The notes under the pieces were generated by a model that was given only the letters and a program-made list of their open reading frames with translations, ran no database searches and had not been told where the DNA came from. Position numbers and translations under genes: made by a program. From the NCBI RefSeq assembly GCF_002920915.1, contig NZ_PQVF01000013.1, positions 52,334-116,333 of the forward strand: a DNA stretch of 64,000 bases, read 5' to 3'. This DNA is from Solitalea longa. Lineage in GTDB: Bacteria; Bacteroidota; Bacteroidia; Sphingobacteriales; Sphingobacteriaceae. Below are positions 50,286 through 60,415 of this stretch, piece after piece; the stretch's first letter is position 1; every line of letters begins with the position of its first letter.

Positions 50286-50323
50286 AAAAAGGTCGACTTC
50301 TGATAGAGAAATCGACCTTTTTT
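50286..50323. terminator. Bidirectional terminator before nrdA
   Basis: AAAAAGGTCGA (50286-50296) pairs with TCGACCTTTTT (50312-50322); runs of A and T at either side give a U-tract on both strands. It closes the small membrane-protein gene and the nrdA transcript. Confidence 0.88.
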
Positions 50324-50339
50324 ATGGTTGGATGTTGGA

Positions 50340-52706
50340 TTATCCTGAGCAGGTAACACATCCTTCTTCCATGGTGCAAACTGGTCCGCTGATCTCTTCT
50401 TCAACCCCCGTATGCTGAACCATCGGTTCCAATTGCTTTTCTGCCTGTTGTTCAACTGTAAATTTAACCGCTGCATTTGCTGCTTGCGTACGTAAATAAT
50501 ACATACCGGTTTTTAACCCTTTCTTCCATGAGTAGAAATGCATAGAAGTAAGTTTAGCCGTATTAGGACTCTGTACAAACAAGTTCAGTGACTGGCTTTG
50601 GCAAATAAAGGCTCCGCGATCAGCCGCCATATCAATTAATGTACGTTGTTTGATCTCCCAAACAGTTTTATACAAATCTTTGATAGGTTGAGGAATCTCA
50701 GCGATCTCCTGAATTGAACCTTCAGCAGCAATGATCTTATTCTTCATGGCACCATCCCATAGATTTAAGGCAACCAGGTCTTTTAAAAGGTGTTTATTTA
50801 CAACAATAAACTCTCCTGAAAGTACCCTGCGTACATAAATGTTTGAGGTGTAAGGCTCAAAACATTCGTTATTACCTAAAATTTGAGAAGTAGAAGCTGT
50901 AGGCATAGGCGCAACCAATAATGAGTTGCGAACACCATGTTTTTTAATTTCTTTCTTCAAGCCGGTAAAATCCCAACGACCACTAGGCGTAACACCCCAC
51001 ATATCATATTGAAGATTGCCTTTAGAAATCGGAGAACCTTCATAAGTTGAATAAGGACCTTCAATTTTAGCCAAATCTTTTGAGGCTGTTAAAGCTGCAA
51101 AATAAATTGTCTCGGCAATTTCAGTATTTAATTTTTGTGCTTCAGGTGATTCGAATGGATAGCGAAGCATAATGAATGCATCAGCCAATCCTTGTACACC
51201 TAAACCAACCGGACGATGACGCATGTTTGAATTACGTGCCTCTTCAACTGGATAATAGTTGTTGTCGATAATTTTATTCAGGTTATAGGTTGCCTGATAA
51301 GTTACCTCATATAATTTTTGATGATCGAACTCGCCATTGATTACGAATTTAGGAAGTGCGAGAGACGCAAGGTTACAAACCGCAACTTCATCATCTGAAG
51401 TGTATTCAATAATTTCGGTACACAAGTTTGATGACTTGATTGTTCCTAAATTTTGCTGGTTCGATTTTTTATTTGCCGCATCTTTATAAAGCATATAAGG
51501 CGTTCCGGTTTCCACTTGTGAATCCATAATGGCAAACCATAGCTCTTGTGCTTTTATAGTTTTGCGGGCACGACCTTCCTGTTCGTATTTGGTATAAAGT
51601 GCTTCAAATTCTTCGCTATGCGTTTCGTGCAATCCTGGCGCCTCATGCGGACAGAATAAACTCCATGTGCCGTTTTCTTCAACACGTTTCATGAAAAGAT
51701 CAGGAATCCAAAGTGCATAGAAAAGATCACGTGCACGTAATTCTTCTTTACCATGATTCTTTCTCAAGTCAAGAAAATCGAAAATATCGGCATGCCAAGG
51801 CTCTAAATAGATGGCAAAAGCACCTTTACGTTTTCCTCCTCCTTGGTCAACATAGCGAGCAGTATCATTGAACACGCGTAGCATTGGTACAATACCATTA
51901 GAGGTTCCATTGGTGCCGCTAATGTATGAACCTGTTGCACGGATATTATGAATGCTTAATCCAATACCGCCTGCTGATTGTGAGATCTTGGCTGTTTGTT
52001 TAAGTGTATCATAAATGCCTTCAATGCTGTCGTCTTTCATGGTTAATAAGAAACACGATGACATTTGTGCTTTTGGCGTCCCTCCATTGAACAGGGTAGG
52101 AGTGGCATGGGTAAACCATTTTTCCGACATTAAATTATAGGTTTTGATAACCGATTCAATATCATTTAGGTGAATACCTACCGAAACACGCATGTACATA
52201 TGCTGAGGACGCTCAACTACACGACCGTTCAATTTTAAAAGGTATGAACGTTCAAGGGTTTTAAATCCGAAGTAATCAAACGAAAAGTCACGATCGTAAA
52301 TAATGCTTGAATCCAGGATCTCGGCATTGTTTCGAATAACTTCGATCACTTCGTCTGATAATAAGGCTGCGTTTAAACCTGTTTTAGGGTCAACGTAGTT
52401 ATAAAGTCTCTCCATGGTTTTGGAGAACGATTTTTCGGTATTCTTATGAAGGTTAGACACCGCAATACGCGAAGCTAACAAAGCATAGTCAGGGTGCTTA
52501 ACGGTTAATGAAGCGGCAGTTTCGGCAGCTAAATTATCAAGTTCAGAAGTAGTAACCCCGTCATATAAACCTTCAATTACCTTTTTGGCCACGTCAATAG
52601 AGTCAACGTGCACCGGGTCAAGGCCATAATTAAGTTTTTCTATGCGGGCGGTGATCTTGTCAAATTTCACCGATTCTGTTCTTCCGTCGCGTTTTATTAC
52701 AAACAT
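50340..52706 (-). CDS. nrdA: Class Ia ribonucleoside-diphosphate reductase, alpha subunit
   Basis: This 788-residue catalytic subunit reduces ribonucleoside diphosphates to deoxyribonucleotides. An N-terminal ATP-cone (about residues 1-90, [18 protein letters not shown]) implies allosteric activity control. Active-site cysteines are seen in MSSCFLLTM and SNLCTEII, and the redox pair at the C-terminus is CVTCSG. The order is nrdB then nrdA in the direction of transcription, with 134 bp between them containing repeats. The length and motifs match eukaryote-like NrdA of Bacteroidota. Confidence 0.96.
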   Translation of the reverse strand: MFVIKRDGRTESVKFDKITARIEKLNYGLDPVHVDSIDVAKKVIEGLYDGVTTSELDNLAAETAASLTVKHPDYALLASRIAVSNLHKNTEKSFSKTMERLYNYVDPKTGLNAALLSDEVIEVIRNNAEILDSSIIYDRDFSFDYFGFKTLERSYLLKLNGRVVERPQHMYMRVSVGIHLNDIESVIKTYNLMSEKWFTHATPTLFNGGTPKAQMSSCFLLTMKDDSIEGIYDTLKQTAKISQSAGGIGLSIHNIRATGSYISGTNGTSNGIVPMLRVFNDTARYVDQGGGKRKGAFAIYLEPWHADIFDFLDLRKNHGKEELRARDLFYALWIPDLFMKRVEENGTWSLFCPHEAPGLHETHSEEFEALYTKYEQEGRARKTIKAQELWFAIMDSQVETGTPYMLYKDAANKKSNQQNLGTIKSSNLCTEIIEYTSDDEVAVCNLASLALPKFVINGEFDHQKLYEVTYQATYNLNKIIDNNYYPVEEARNSNMRHRPVGLGVQGLADAFIMLRYPFESPEAQKLNTEIAETIYFAALTASKDLAKIEGPYSTYEGSPISKGNLQYDMWGVTPSGRWDFTGLKKEIKKHGVRNSLLVAPMPTASTSQILGNNECFEPYTSNIYVRRVLSGEFIVVNKHLLKDLVALNLWDGAMKNKIIAAEGSIQEIAEIPQPIKDLYKTVWEIKQRTLIDMAADRGAFICQSQSLNLFVQSPNTAKLTSMHFYSWKKGLKTGMYYLRTQAANAAVKFTVEQQAEKQLEPMVQHTGVEEEISGPVCTMEEGCVTCSG

Positions 52707-52791
52707 AAGCTTAGATATGAGATGAGAGATATGCGTATTGAGACTTTAGAATACTCATTTCTCCAGGTTAGTTTTTTTATTGTTTCTATAG

Positions 52792-52825
52792 ATTGTGATT
52801 GATGTCTCAAATTTCGAATCACAAT
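52792..52825. repeat. Inverted repeat in the nrdB-nrdA spacer
   Basis: ATTGTGATT (52792-52800) and AATCACAAT (52817-52825) flank a 16-base spacer that contains CTCAAAT strings like those before ribE. It could form a hairpin in the nrdB-nrdA message. The rest of the spacer contains ATGAGAT-type short repeats near 52715-52735. Confidence 0.5.
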
Positions 52826-52840
52826 TCTCAAATCTTATTG

Positions 52841-53812
52841 TTAAAAGTCTTCATCCAAAGAGAAAATGTTGCTGTCTTTATCAGACATTACACCGCTTTT
52901 TTGATAGTCGCCAACGCGTTTCTCAAAAAAGTTGGTTTTTCCCTGCAATGAGATCATTTCCATAAAATCAAATGGATTGGTTGCGTTGTAAATTTTATCG
53001 TAACCTAAAGCCACCAGCCATCTGTCGGCAACAAATTCAATGTACTGTTGCATCAATTTGGCATTCATTCCGATTAATGATACCGGTAATGCATCAGAAA
53101 TGAACTCTTTTTCAATGGTTACCGCGTCGAGTATGATTTCATGAACACGTTCTTGCGAAAGTTTGTTGTTCAGCATGCTGTATAAAAGACAGGCAAATTC
53201 ACAATGTGAACCTTCGTCGCGTGAGATCAGTTCGTTTGAAAACGTTAGTCCGGGCATCAAACCGCGTTTCTTCAACCAAAAAATCGAGCAGAAAGAACCT
53301 GAGAAGAAGATTCCTTCAACAGCGGCAAAAGCCACTAAGCGTTCAGCAAATGTTCCGTTTTCGATCCAGCGCAGTGCCCATTCCGCTTTTTTCTTTACAC
53401 AAGGAACGGTTTCAATGGCGTTAAACAAACGGTTTTTTTCAACCGTATCCTTAACATATGTATCGATTAATAAGGCATAGGTTTCTGAATGGATATTTTC
53501 CATCATGATCTGGAATCCGTAATAACAACGGGCTTCCGGAATTTGCACCTCGCTCATAAAGTTAACAGCCAGGTTTTCGTTCACAATACCGTCGCTGGCA
53601 GCAAAAAACGCTAATACGTGCGAAATGAAATGGCGCTCTCCATCATTAAAATTCTCCCAGTCTTTCAAATCGTGTGAAAGGTCAATCTCTTCTGCTGTCC
53701 AAAAACTAGCTTCGGCCTTTTTATACATTTCCCATACTTCGGGATATTTGATAGGAAGCAGTACAAACCGCTCCTTATTTTCCTGTAAAATTGGCTCCTG
53801 AACGTTTTCCAT
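52841..53812 (-). CDS. nrdB: Class Ia ribonucleoside-diphosphate reductase, beta subunit
   Basis: This 323-residue radical-generating subunit has the diiron ligands in [15 protein letters not shown] and ENIHSETY, and the tyrosyl-radical tyrosine in SETYALL (equivalent to Tyr in human R2 SEMYSLL). The C-terminus FSLDEDF is the peptide that docks on NrdA. The sequence resembles the eukaryotic R2 branch. The 490 bp upstream hold its promoter, but no clear NrdR box could be found by eye. Confidence 0.95.
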   Translation of the reverse strand: MENVQEPILQENKERFVLLPIKYPEVWEMYKKAEASFWTAEEIDLSHDLKDWENFNDGERHFISHVLAFFAASDGIVNENLAVNFMSEVQIPEARCYYGFQIMMENIHSETYALLIDTYVKDTVEKNRLFNAIETVPCVKKKAEWALRWIENGTFAERLVAFAAVEGIFFSGSFCSIFWLKKRGLMPGLTFSNELISRDEGSHCEFACLLYSMLNNKLSQERVHEIILDAVTIEKEFISDALPVSLIGMNAKLMQQYIEFVADRWLVALGYDKIYNATNPFDFMEMISLQGKTNFFEKRVGDYQKSGVMSDKDSNIFSLDEDF

Positions 53813-54303
53813 ATATCTTACTTTCTAATTACTTATAAATTTACTAAACTATTAAACTCCTTAGTCGACAATTTTACCTCTCGCCCGGCTTGTGGCCTGC
53901 GTTCAAATGAACAAACGATGTTGTACTGTCAACTAAAACTGGTGGTTTAATTTGTTTTGTAGTAAATACCTTAAAAAAACAGATTTTGTTTTCGGAATTA
54001 AGGATACTCTACTTCAGAATTCGGTAGGAATTTCTGCCGCGCTTCGAATAGTTTCTTCTAGGACTTTAGCTAACCGATTGATTTTGTGTTGGGTTGATTA
54101 ATGTCCACATTTCTAAAAGAACGGAATCAAAAATAAATAGTGTAAAGGTTGAAAACTGATTTTATTTTCAACAAATTGTTAGAAACATAAGTGGCTGTTT
54201 TTCAGAAAATTATTCTGTATGGGAATTATCCAAAGAATTAAAATTTTTTTAAGCAGTTTTTTTTAAGTATGGCCGCACTAATAAAGGCTTAGTGCGCTGA
54301 TTG
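53813..54303. other. Intergenic region upstream of nrdB
   Basis: No protein gene is supported. The half next to nrdB should contain its promoter; I saw no clear NrdR box or riboswitch. An 8-bp hairpin (CGCACTAA / TTAGTGCG) lies at 54274-54296 near the end of the response-regulator gene but has no U-tract. The rest is AT-rich with no recognisable structure. Confidence 0.4.
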
Positions 54304-54768
54304 TTAGGATAGTAGTTTCTGACGAAGTAAAAATTCGAGCTGATCATTGGCGCTGGCCAAATCTTCGGTTAATTGTTTGTTTTTCTTTCTCAGCATGTAA
54401 ACATCATATCCATTTTTGATATTCTGACGAAGTTCCTGCTCATCCCAAGGTTTACTGATATAACGATACACCTGTCCTTTATTAATAGCATCGATTACAG
54501 CGCTGATATCGGCGTAACCTGTTAATAACATTCGTATCGGATTAGGGTGGATCTCCAGAATTGATTCCAAAAATTCAATTCCGGTAATATTAGGCATGCG
54601 TTGGTCGGTAATTAATATATGAATATCATTGTTATCCAATATTTTCCTGCCTTCTGCAGCCGATTCGGCAATAAAAATAGTGTACTCCCGTCTGAACGCC
54701 GCCTTAAAAGCAGTTAAGTTGTGAGGTTCATCATCTATATATAATATGGTTATTTGTTCATCTGTCAT
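54304..54768 (-). CDS. Single-domain response regulator with C-terminal coiled coil
   Basis: This 154-residue protein has a receiver domain with acidic pocket DDE (12-14), phospho-acceptor Asp55 in LITDQRMP and Lys106 in YISKPWDE. A roughly 30-residue helix follows (LRKKNKQLTEDLASANDQLEFLL). There is no output domain. The receiver closely resembles that of the hybrid kinase at 58932 (TFRREF/AFRREY; INSGQIYRF/INKGQVYRY; RKPWDE/SKPWDE), so the two are likely to share a partner kinase. It is divergent from the E1-like gene with 110 bp between. Confidence 0.9.
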   Translation of the reverse strand: MTDEQITILYIDDEPHNLTAFKAAFRREYTIFIAESAAEGRKILDNNDIHILITDQRMPNITGIEFLESILEIHPNPIRMLLTGYADISAVIDAINKGQVYRYISKPWDEQELRQNIKNGYDVYMLRKKNKQLTEDLASANDQLEFLLRQKLLS

Positions 54769-54791
54769 AAGTGCCTTTCTATAATATACGA

Positions 54792-54803
54792 ATATTCGAA
54801 TAT
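54792..54803. promoter_or_regulatory. 12-bp palindrome ATATTCGAATAT in a divergent promoter region
   Basis: This is a perfect 12-base palindrome between the divergent response-regulator and E1-like genes, placed 23 bp from the first start and 75 bp from the second. It is a candidate operator for a dimeric regulator. AT-rich DNA makes a chance palindrome possible. Confidence 0.3.
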
Positions 54804-54878
54804 CTTATATTAATTTTATCTTAAAAAGATTTTTTCATTTAAATTACGCCGTTCAATTAAACCACTAACACCAGGAAC

Positions 54879-56033
54879 ATGAATCTGACCGCGGATTTCC
54901 CTCAGTTACTGAGGTATAAGCTTCGTGAAACAAACGTAAAAAATAACGAGTGTACCCCCGAATTTTTCAGACTAACTAATGCGTTAGATGCTGAAAAGCT
55001 GTATCATTTACTTCAATACAACTCCTCCATTACAGTTTTTGATGAGATTATTCTTCAGTTGAAAGAATTAATGCGCATACGTAATGCCGGCAAAGCACTT
55101 AGTGGAGAAGAAATGGATGTATTAATTAAAAGCCATTTGAATGGTACATTAACTGATACGTATGGTGTATGGGTTTATTATCCATGGATCAACAAAGTTG
55201 TTCATTTATTAGATGAAGATGAATATGTAGAAGTAAGAACCGCAAGAAACAAACTTAAAATAACCGCAGAAGAGCAAGATTGCCTTAAGAACAAAAAAGT
55301 AGGAATCGTAGGATTGTCGGTTGGGCAAGCAGTGGCTGTAAATATGGCCATGGAACGGGTTTGTGGCGAACTTCGTTTAGCCGATTTTGATTCTTTAGAG
55401 TTGGGCAACCTTAACCGTTTGAGGGCAGGGGTGCAGCAACTCAGTGTCTCAAAAGTGATATGCGCTGCCAGGGAAATAGCCGAAATCGACCCATATATTA
55501 AGGTTAAGGTGTTTACTCAAGGGCTTTCATTAAATAATATGGATGCTTTTTTGGGTGAAGGAGAAAACAAGCTGGATGTATTGGTGGAGGTTTGCGATAG
55601 TTTCGAAATGAAAATTTTATCGAGGATTGAAGCGCGTAAACGGAAGATTGCGGTGGTGATGGAAACCAATGACCGGGGTATGTTAGATGTGGAACGCTTT
55701 GATTTAGAACCTGAACGTTTATTAATGCATGGAACCGTCCCACAGTTGGAAGGCGAACTGGATGTTATTACTAAAAAACTTTCCGCAATAAATCCACAAG
55801 AGCGCATGCAATTCCTTACCCAAATGATAGGAATGGAAAACCTTTCGGAACGTATGCTTTATTCATTGCAAAATCTGGGTAAAACAATTAATGGATGGCC
55901 ACAACTGGCTTCCGGGGCTACACTTGGAGGAGCCATTGTAACACATTCCTGTCGTAAAATCTTATTAGATTCATTTCGATCATCGGGTCGGTATTTTATT
56001 GATCTCGAAAAAATTATTAATGATATGAATTAA
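54879..56033 (+). CDS. E1/ThiF-like adenylating protein (Rv1355c-like)
   Basis: This 384-residue protein has a mixed helical N-terminal region (about 1-135), then a Rossmann-type ThiF/E1 domain starting at KVGIVGLSVGQAVAVN (about 140-155). The ATP/Mg-binding stretch ADFDSLELGNLNRL (about 168-181) matches the E1 pattern DxDxVxxSNLNR. Such proteins adenylate a C-terminal carboxylate or small molecule. No ubiquitin-like partner gene is seen; Cys239 in EVCDS is a possible nucleophile. It is the first gene of the tightly packed signalling operon and probably acts with the acyltransferase-like protein 18 bp downstream. The substrate is unknown. Confidence 0.8.
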   Translation: MNLTADFPQLLRYKLRETNVKNNECTPEFFRLTNALDAEKLYHLLQYNSSITVFDEIILQLKELMRIRNAGKALSGEEMDVLIKSHLNGTLTDTYGVWVYYPWINKVVHLLDEDEYVEVRTARNKLKITAEEQDCLKNKKVGIVGLSVGQAVAVNMAMERVCGELRLADFDSLELGNLNRLRAGVQQLSVSKVICAAREIAEIDPYIKVKVFTQGLSLNNMDAFLGEGENKLDVLVEVCDSFEMKILSRIEARKRKIAVVMETNDRGMLDVERFDLEPERLLMHGTVPQLEGELDVITKKLSAINPQERMQFLTQMIGMENLSERMLYSLQNLGKTINGWPQLASGATLGGAIVTHSCRKILLDSFRSSGRYFIDLEKIINDMN

Positions 56034-56051
56034 AGTTAATTGAAGATTTAA

Positions 56052-56771
56052 ATGATCGGAATCCGAGTTTTTCGAGCAACTGATGATCCTGATGCTTGCC
56101 AAAAATATATTGATGGCCACCGGCGTATTTTGGAAATACACGGGGTAACTAAAATAACTTCCTATAAGCACGATTGGTTAGAGGATCCACACACCATGAT
56201 TATTTTGGTGGAGGATAAAGAGCAAGGCAGGGTATTGGGAGGTGCAAGATTACAACTAAAACGAAGTGGAATAAGTTTGCCAATAGAATTGGCGTTGTTT
56301 AAATACGATTCAAAAATATTGGATATGGTTCAGGAGGCGGAATTAAACGGTGGAACAAGCGAACTATGTGGATTATGGAACTCTATGGAAGTAGCCGGAA
56401 TGGGGATCGGAAGTTATATCCTATCTCGTATCGGCGCAGCTATTTCTTCTCAATTACCCATCACCAGCATTTTTGTTTTATGCTCTCCCGTTACTGTGCG
56501 CATGGGTAGGAGAGTGGGAGCCGTTGTTGAACGCACTTTAGGGAATAATGGCTTGTTCTATTATCCAAAAGATGATTTAATTGCAACAGCAATGATTTTG
56601 GCTGATTGTGATACGTTGGTAAATGCCGATGCTTCTGAACGTGAACTCATTTATGACTTAAGAGCCACACCTATTCAAAAAAGAGTGGAAAGAGGTCCGA
56701 AAGGTCAGTTCGAATTGAATTATGATATTTTGATAAGGCGGTTAGATTACAATGGAGTAGATAAGAAATGA
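56052..56771 (+). CDS. GNAT/LuxI-fold-like N-acyltransferase
   Basis: This 239-residue protein has a layout that recalls acyl-homoserine-lactone synthases and GNAT enzymes: HRRILEIHG early, then LVEDKEQGRVLGGARL (acidic residue plus Arg near 65), then SELCGLWNS and a helix VAGMGIGSYILSRIG. That order, plus the absence of an N-terminal signal, suggests transfer of an acyl group to an amine. Identity to canonical LuxI is low, so no product is assigned. It is 18 bp after the E1-like gene and overlaps the sensor kinase start by four bases (ATGA), which implies coordinated expression. Confidence 0.6.
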   Translation: MIGIRVFRATDDPDACQKYIDGHRRILEIHGVTKITSYKHDWLEDPHTMIILVEDKEQGRVLGGARLQLKRSGISLPIELALFKYDSKILDMVQEAELNGGTSELCGLWNSMEVAGMGIGSYILSRIGAAISSQLPITSIFVLCSPVTVRMGRRVGAVVERTLGNNGLFYYPKDDLIATAMILADCDTLVNADASERELIYDLRATPIQKRVERGPKGQFELNYDILIRRLDYNGVDKK

Positions 56772-58951
56772 AATATTTGAAGTTCATAGTATTCATCTGT
56801 TGTGTTTTGCAGGGATTCAGTTCTCTGGCAGAGACGCCTATTATATTAACTGATCATACCAAGGTTTACAATGTTGGTAAAAATCTGTCTGTTTATGAAG
56901 ATCAATCGGGTAACGAATCATTTCAACAGGTTTTAGCTAAAAATGCATTTGAAGCCAATAATGATCCGAACCCGAATTTTGGCATCACACAATCAGCTTA
57001 TTGGCTGAAATTTAGCATTGAAAATAAGACGGATGCCGAGCGGCTGCTTTTATTGATTGAAAACCCGATTATAGATGAGATCGATTTTTACCAATATGAT
57101 GCAAATGGGCAATTGATCGCTCAAAAACTGGGCGAACACTTTCCGTTTGATAAAAGAAAGATCGATCAATCGAATTATATTTTTCAACTAAACCTTTCAA
57201 ACTCAGCAACCCCTTCTACCTACTATTTAAGGGTTAAAAGTAATGACCAGCTTCAGCTGCCTATTTTTATCGGAACGGAAGAAGCTATATATAAGCATTC
57301 ATCACAACGTGATCTGTTATTCGGTATTTATGCCGGGATCATCCTTATTATGATGATCTATAATTTGTTTGTATATATCTCGGTTAAAGACAACAGTTAT
57401 ATTTATTATGTACTGTTTATTCTCTTCGTTGGATTATCGCAGGCAACTTTAGAAGGTTTTGGATTTCAGTTTTTATGGCCAAATTTTAGATGGCTGGCCG
57501 TTAACAGTACGATAATTGTCCCCGTATTTTCAGGTATAACAACCGGTTTGTTCATGAAGAAATTTCTTCAAACCAAATTGGTTGCTCCACATCTTGATAA
57601 AGGGATCAGTTTATTTATTGCTTCTTATTTTATAGCCTTAGCCGCATGCTTAATCGGTAAAAATCATTTGGCGCTTCAATTATTACACGTAATTGGCGCT
57701 ATCGGTTCGCTATATGCCTTATCTGTAGGTTACAGCATTCATAAAATGGGAATACGGTCAGGAAGGTTTTTCCTTATCGCTAATGTTATATTCCTCTTGG
57801 CGGTGGTAGTGTTTGTGCTGCGCAATGTCAATGTTATTCCTTATAATACCTTTACTTCCTTTGTACTCGAATTAGGCTCAGCATTTCAGGTGTCCTTACT
57901 ATCGTTTGCACTGGCTGATAAGATCAATACGCTGAAGCGTGAAAAGGAGCTTTCGCAAGAAATGGCTCTCTCGGCGGCCAAAGAAAACGAACGCCTGGTA
58001 AAGGAACAAAATGTTCTACTCGAAACTAAAGTAACTGAACGAACACTTGAACTTCAGAATACCAATAGTGAACTGAATAATACCTTAAGTCAGCTTAAAG
58101 ACACCCAGTCGCAATTGGTTGAAGCAGAGAAAATGGCCTCATTGGGTACACTTACTGCAGGTATAGCTCACGAAATTAATAATCCTATTAACTTTGTAAG
58201 CTCAAACGTTCGACCTTTGCAATTGGATATTGATGATTTGTTTGCGGTAATTAGCAAATATGAAGAGCTGGATTCGACGCAGAATGTGGAAGAAAAACTG
58301 CAGGAGATAGAGCGTTTTAAAAAGCAGATTGATTTAACGTATGTAGGTGAAGAGATTAAAATGCTGTTGCGCGGAATTGAGGATGGAGCCAGTCGTACCG
58401 CTGAAATTGTAAAGGGCCTACGCAATTTTAGTCGCCTTGATGAAAGCGATTTGAAAATAACCGATATACATGAGTGCATAGATTCAACACTTGTTGTATT
58501 GAAACATTCCATTCCGGCGAACATTACGATTGAAAAGGATTATCAAGCTGATAAACTGATCGAATGTTATCCGGGTAAGCTGAACCAGGCACTACTTAAT
58601 TTATTGAATAACGCCATTCATGCGATCGCCAAAAATGATCAGCACCTTTCGCACACTATCAAAATAAAAACCTTGAACGATGAGGAGGTAATGAAGATTT
58701 CAATTACTGACACTGGAGTGGGGATCCCGGAGGAAGTAAAAGAACGAATTTTTGACCCTTTTTTTACAACAAAAGATGTAGGTGAAGGTACTGGATTAGG
58801 CTTGTCGATCGTTTATAATATTATAGAAAAACACCAGGGGAAAATTGAAGTTAGCTCAATTTTAAAAGAAGGAACCACATTTACGCTGCTCTTACCAATT
58901 AAATTAAAAACCAAACCAAACCAGAGTGTAAATGAAATCATTAACACCTAA
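56768..58951 (+). CDS. 7TM-DISM sensor histidine kinase
   Basis: This 727-residue protein has a signal peptide (about 1-21), an extracellular 7TMR-DISMED2-type domain (about 25-170, with QSAYWLKFSIEN), seven hydrophobic helices (about 183-385) and a coiled coil (390-455). A histidine kinase core follows with His468 in AGIAHEINNPINF, the N-box LLNLLNNAIHAI, G1 DTGVGIP and G2 GEGTGLGLSI. 7TM-DISM receptors bind carbohydrate-like or other small ligands. It overlaps the acyltransferase gene by 4 nt and the next kinase by 20 nt. The ligand may be the product of the two upstream proteins, which is an inference. Confidence 0.9.
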   Translation: MKYLKFIVFICCVLQGFSSLAETPIILTDHTKVYNVGKNLSVYEDQSGNESFQQVLAKNAFEANNDPNPNFGITQSAYWLKFSIENKTDAERLLLLIENPIIDEIDFYQYDANGQLIAQKLGEHFPFDKRKIDQSNYIFQLNLSNSATPSTYYLRVKSNDQLQLPIFIGTEEAIYKHSSQRDLLFGIYAGIILIMMIYNLFVYISVKDNSYIYYVLFILFVGLSQATLEGFGFQFLWPNFRWLAVNSTIIVPVFSGITTGLFMKKFLQTKLVAPHLDKGISLFIASYFIALAACLIGKNHLALQLLHVIGAIGSLYALSVGYSIHKMGIRSGRFFLIANVIFLLAVVVFVLRNVNVIPYNTFTSFVLELGSAFQVSLLSFALADKINTLKREKELSQEMALSAAKENERLVKEQNVLLETKVTERTLELQNTNSELNNTLSQLKDTQSQLVEAEKMASLGTLTAGIAHEINNPINFVSSNVRPLQLDIDDLFAVISKYEELDSTQNVEEKLQEIERFKKQIDLTYVGEEIKMLLRGIEDGASRTAEIVKGLRNFSRLDESDLKITDIHECIDSTLVVLKHSIPANITIEKDYQADKLIECYPGKLNQALLNLLNNAIHAIAKNDQHLSHTIKIKTLNDEEVMKISITDTGVGIPEEVKERIFDPFFTTKDVGEGTGLGLSIVYNIIEKHQGKIEVSSILKEGTTFTLLLPIKLKTKPNQSVNEIINT

Positions 58952-60050
58952 TGCAATCAGAATTCTTTATTTGGATGATGAACAGGATAATTTAAATGCG
59001 TTTAAGGCAACTTTCAGACGGGAATTTGAAATTTATACGGTGCAATCGGTAAGTGAGGCTACGCGTATACTGCAGGAAATTCCGGTACATATTATAATTG
59101 CCGATCAGTGCATGCCTTATTGTAGCGGTGTTGAGTTTTTGGGCTCAATAATAAACCGCTTTCCTGAACCAATACGAGTATTGATAACCGGTTTTATTGA
59201 TTCCGAGGTATTGATCGATGCTATAAACAGCGGTCAGATTTACAGATTTGTGCGTAAGCCCTGGGATGAGATGGAGCTGAGAAACACCATTTACAATGCT
59301 TACGACAGTTATCGAACCACTCAACAGCTAAAACAAAATGTTGCTGAGCTTGAAAAGACCAATAATGAACTCAGTCGGTTTATTTATAGCATGTCGCATG
59401 ATTTGCGATCGCCTTTAATGTCGATACAAGGGGTGATAAAACTGGCCAATCTGGAACAATCAGTAATCGACCCGAACGGATACCTTGATATTATTGGTCA
59501 AAGTGTTCATAAACTGGATGAATACATATTGAAAGTCATCCAATATTATCAAAATTCAAAAGCTGAAGTTATCAATGAATCTATTCGCTTCGAAAGCTTT
59601 ATAAATGAGCTTTTGGAGGAATTTAAGCCGCAAAACTTATCGATTGATTTTCAAATTGACATAGATCAGCCTGTTGATTTTATTGGTGACACTTTCCATA
59701 TATCGGTTATCCTTAATAACCTGATTTCAAACGCTATTAAATATCAGCGAATGGATGAAGTTGCCCAGGTGGTGAATATAGAGGTGAAGGTAAACGCTGC
59801 CAAAACGGTTATTTCTATCGCCGATAATGGGATTGGAATATTAAATGAACATTTGGATCAAATTTTCAAGTTGTTTTTTAGAGCTAAAAATACACGAAGA
59901 AGCGGTTCAGGAATAGGTTTATACATTGTTAAAGAAGCGATGAATAAAATTGGGGGTAAAATATCGGTGAAATCGGCACCAAATAAAGGTACTCGGTTCG
60001 ATATTTCTATTCCCAATAGGAGAGTGGAGGAAATGAGTTTATGCGTATAA
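58932..60050 (+). CDS. Receiver-histidine kinase hybrid
   Basis: This 372-residue soluble protein begins with a receiver domain (acceptor Asp58 in IIADQCMP), followed by a coiled coil and a HisKA/HATPase core. His156 lies in SMSHDLRSPL; the N-box is NNLISNAIKY and the G boxes are DNGIGI and GSGIGLYIV. The order receiver then kinase suggests a phosphorelay that accepts phosphate from another kinase, probably the 7TM-DISM protein, and passes it on. The start overlaps the previous gene by 20 bases and the next by 10. No output domain is present. Confidence 0.92.
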   Translation: MKSLTPNAIRILYLDDEQDNLNAFKATFRREFEIYTVQSVSEATRILQEIPVHIIIADQCMPYCSGVEFLGSIINRFPEPIRVLITGFIDSEVLIDAINSGQIYRFVRKPWDEMELRNTIYNAYDSYRTTQQLKQNVAELEKTNNELSRFIYSMSHDLRSPLMSIQGVIKLANLEQSVIDPNGYLDIIGQSVHKLDEYILKVIQYYQNSKAEVINESIRFESFINELLEEFKPQNLSIDFQIDIDQPVDFIGDTFHISVILNNLISNAIKYQRMDEVAQVVNIEVKVNAAKTVISIADNGIGILNEHLDQIFKLFFRAKNTRRSGSGIGLYIVKEAMNKIGGKISVKSAPNKGTRFDISIPNRRVEEMSLCV

Positions 60051-60415
60051 TGTTAGTGGATGACAGTTCGATCGATCTGTTTCTGGCTGAAAAAATGATA
60101 AAGATAAGTGGTCTTAGCAATGATATTGTTGCATGCAGCTCGGCCTCAGATGCATTGGATCATTTAAAACAATCAGAGCTGCTGCCTGATTTGATACTAT
60201 TGGATATTCATATGCCCGAAATGGACGGCTTTGAGTTTTTGAATGACTTCATGCGGTTTCCTGCAGTAGTTCGAGAGAAAATAAATATTATCATGCTTAC
60301 CTCATCAGTTGACGTAAAAGATCTCGCCAGGGCTGAGGCAAATCCTTCAGTTATAAAACTTATCAAAAAACCACTAAATACACATGAGTTAATTAAGGTG
60401 GTTGCAGATTTTTAG
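60041..60415 (+). CDS. CheY-like single-domain response regulator
   Basis: This 124-residue receiver has acidic residues DD (7-8), acceptor Asp55 in LILLDIHMPEMDGF and Lys110 in IKKPLN. It belongs to the short Rcp1/CheY-like type that often works with phytochrome- or DISM-type kinases. It overlaps the hybrid kinase gene by 10 bases and is the last gene of the operon. There is no DNA-binding domain, so output must go through protein interaction. Confidence 0.92.
   Translation: MRIMLVDDSSIDLFLAEKMIKISGLSNDIVACSSASDALDHLKQSELLPDLILLDIHMPEMDGFEFLNDFMRFPAVVREKINIIMLTSSVDVKDLARAEANPSVIKLIKKPLNTHELIKVVADF

Noticed and set aside
53813..53990. A cobalamin or other riboswitch upstream of nrdB
   Set aside because: A GCGAGAGG-like string is present but none of the ordered conserved blocks of the B12 riboswitch; the reductase is also class Ia.
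54274..54296. Hairpin CGCACTAA / TTAGTGCG as a terminator of the response regulator
   Set aside because: It has the right position but no U-tract on the relevant strand; I kept it only as a note.
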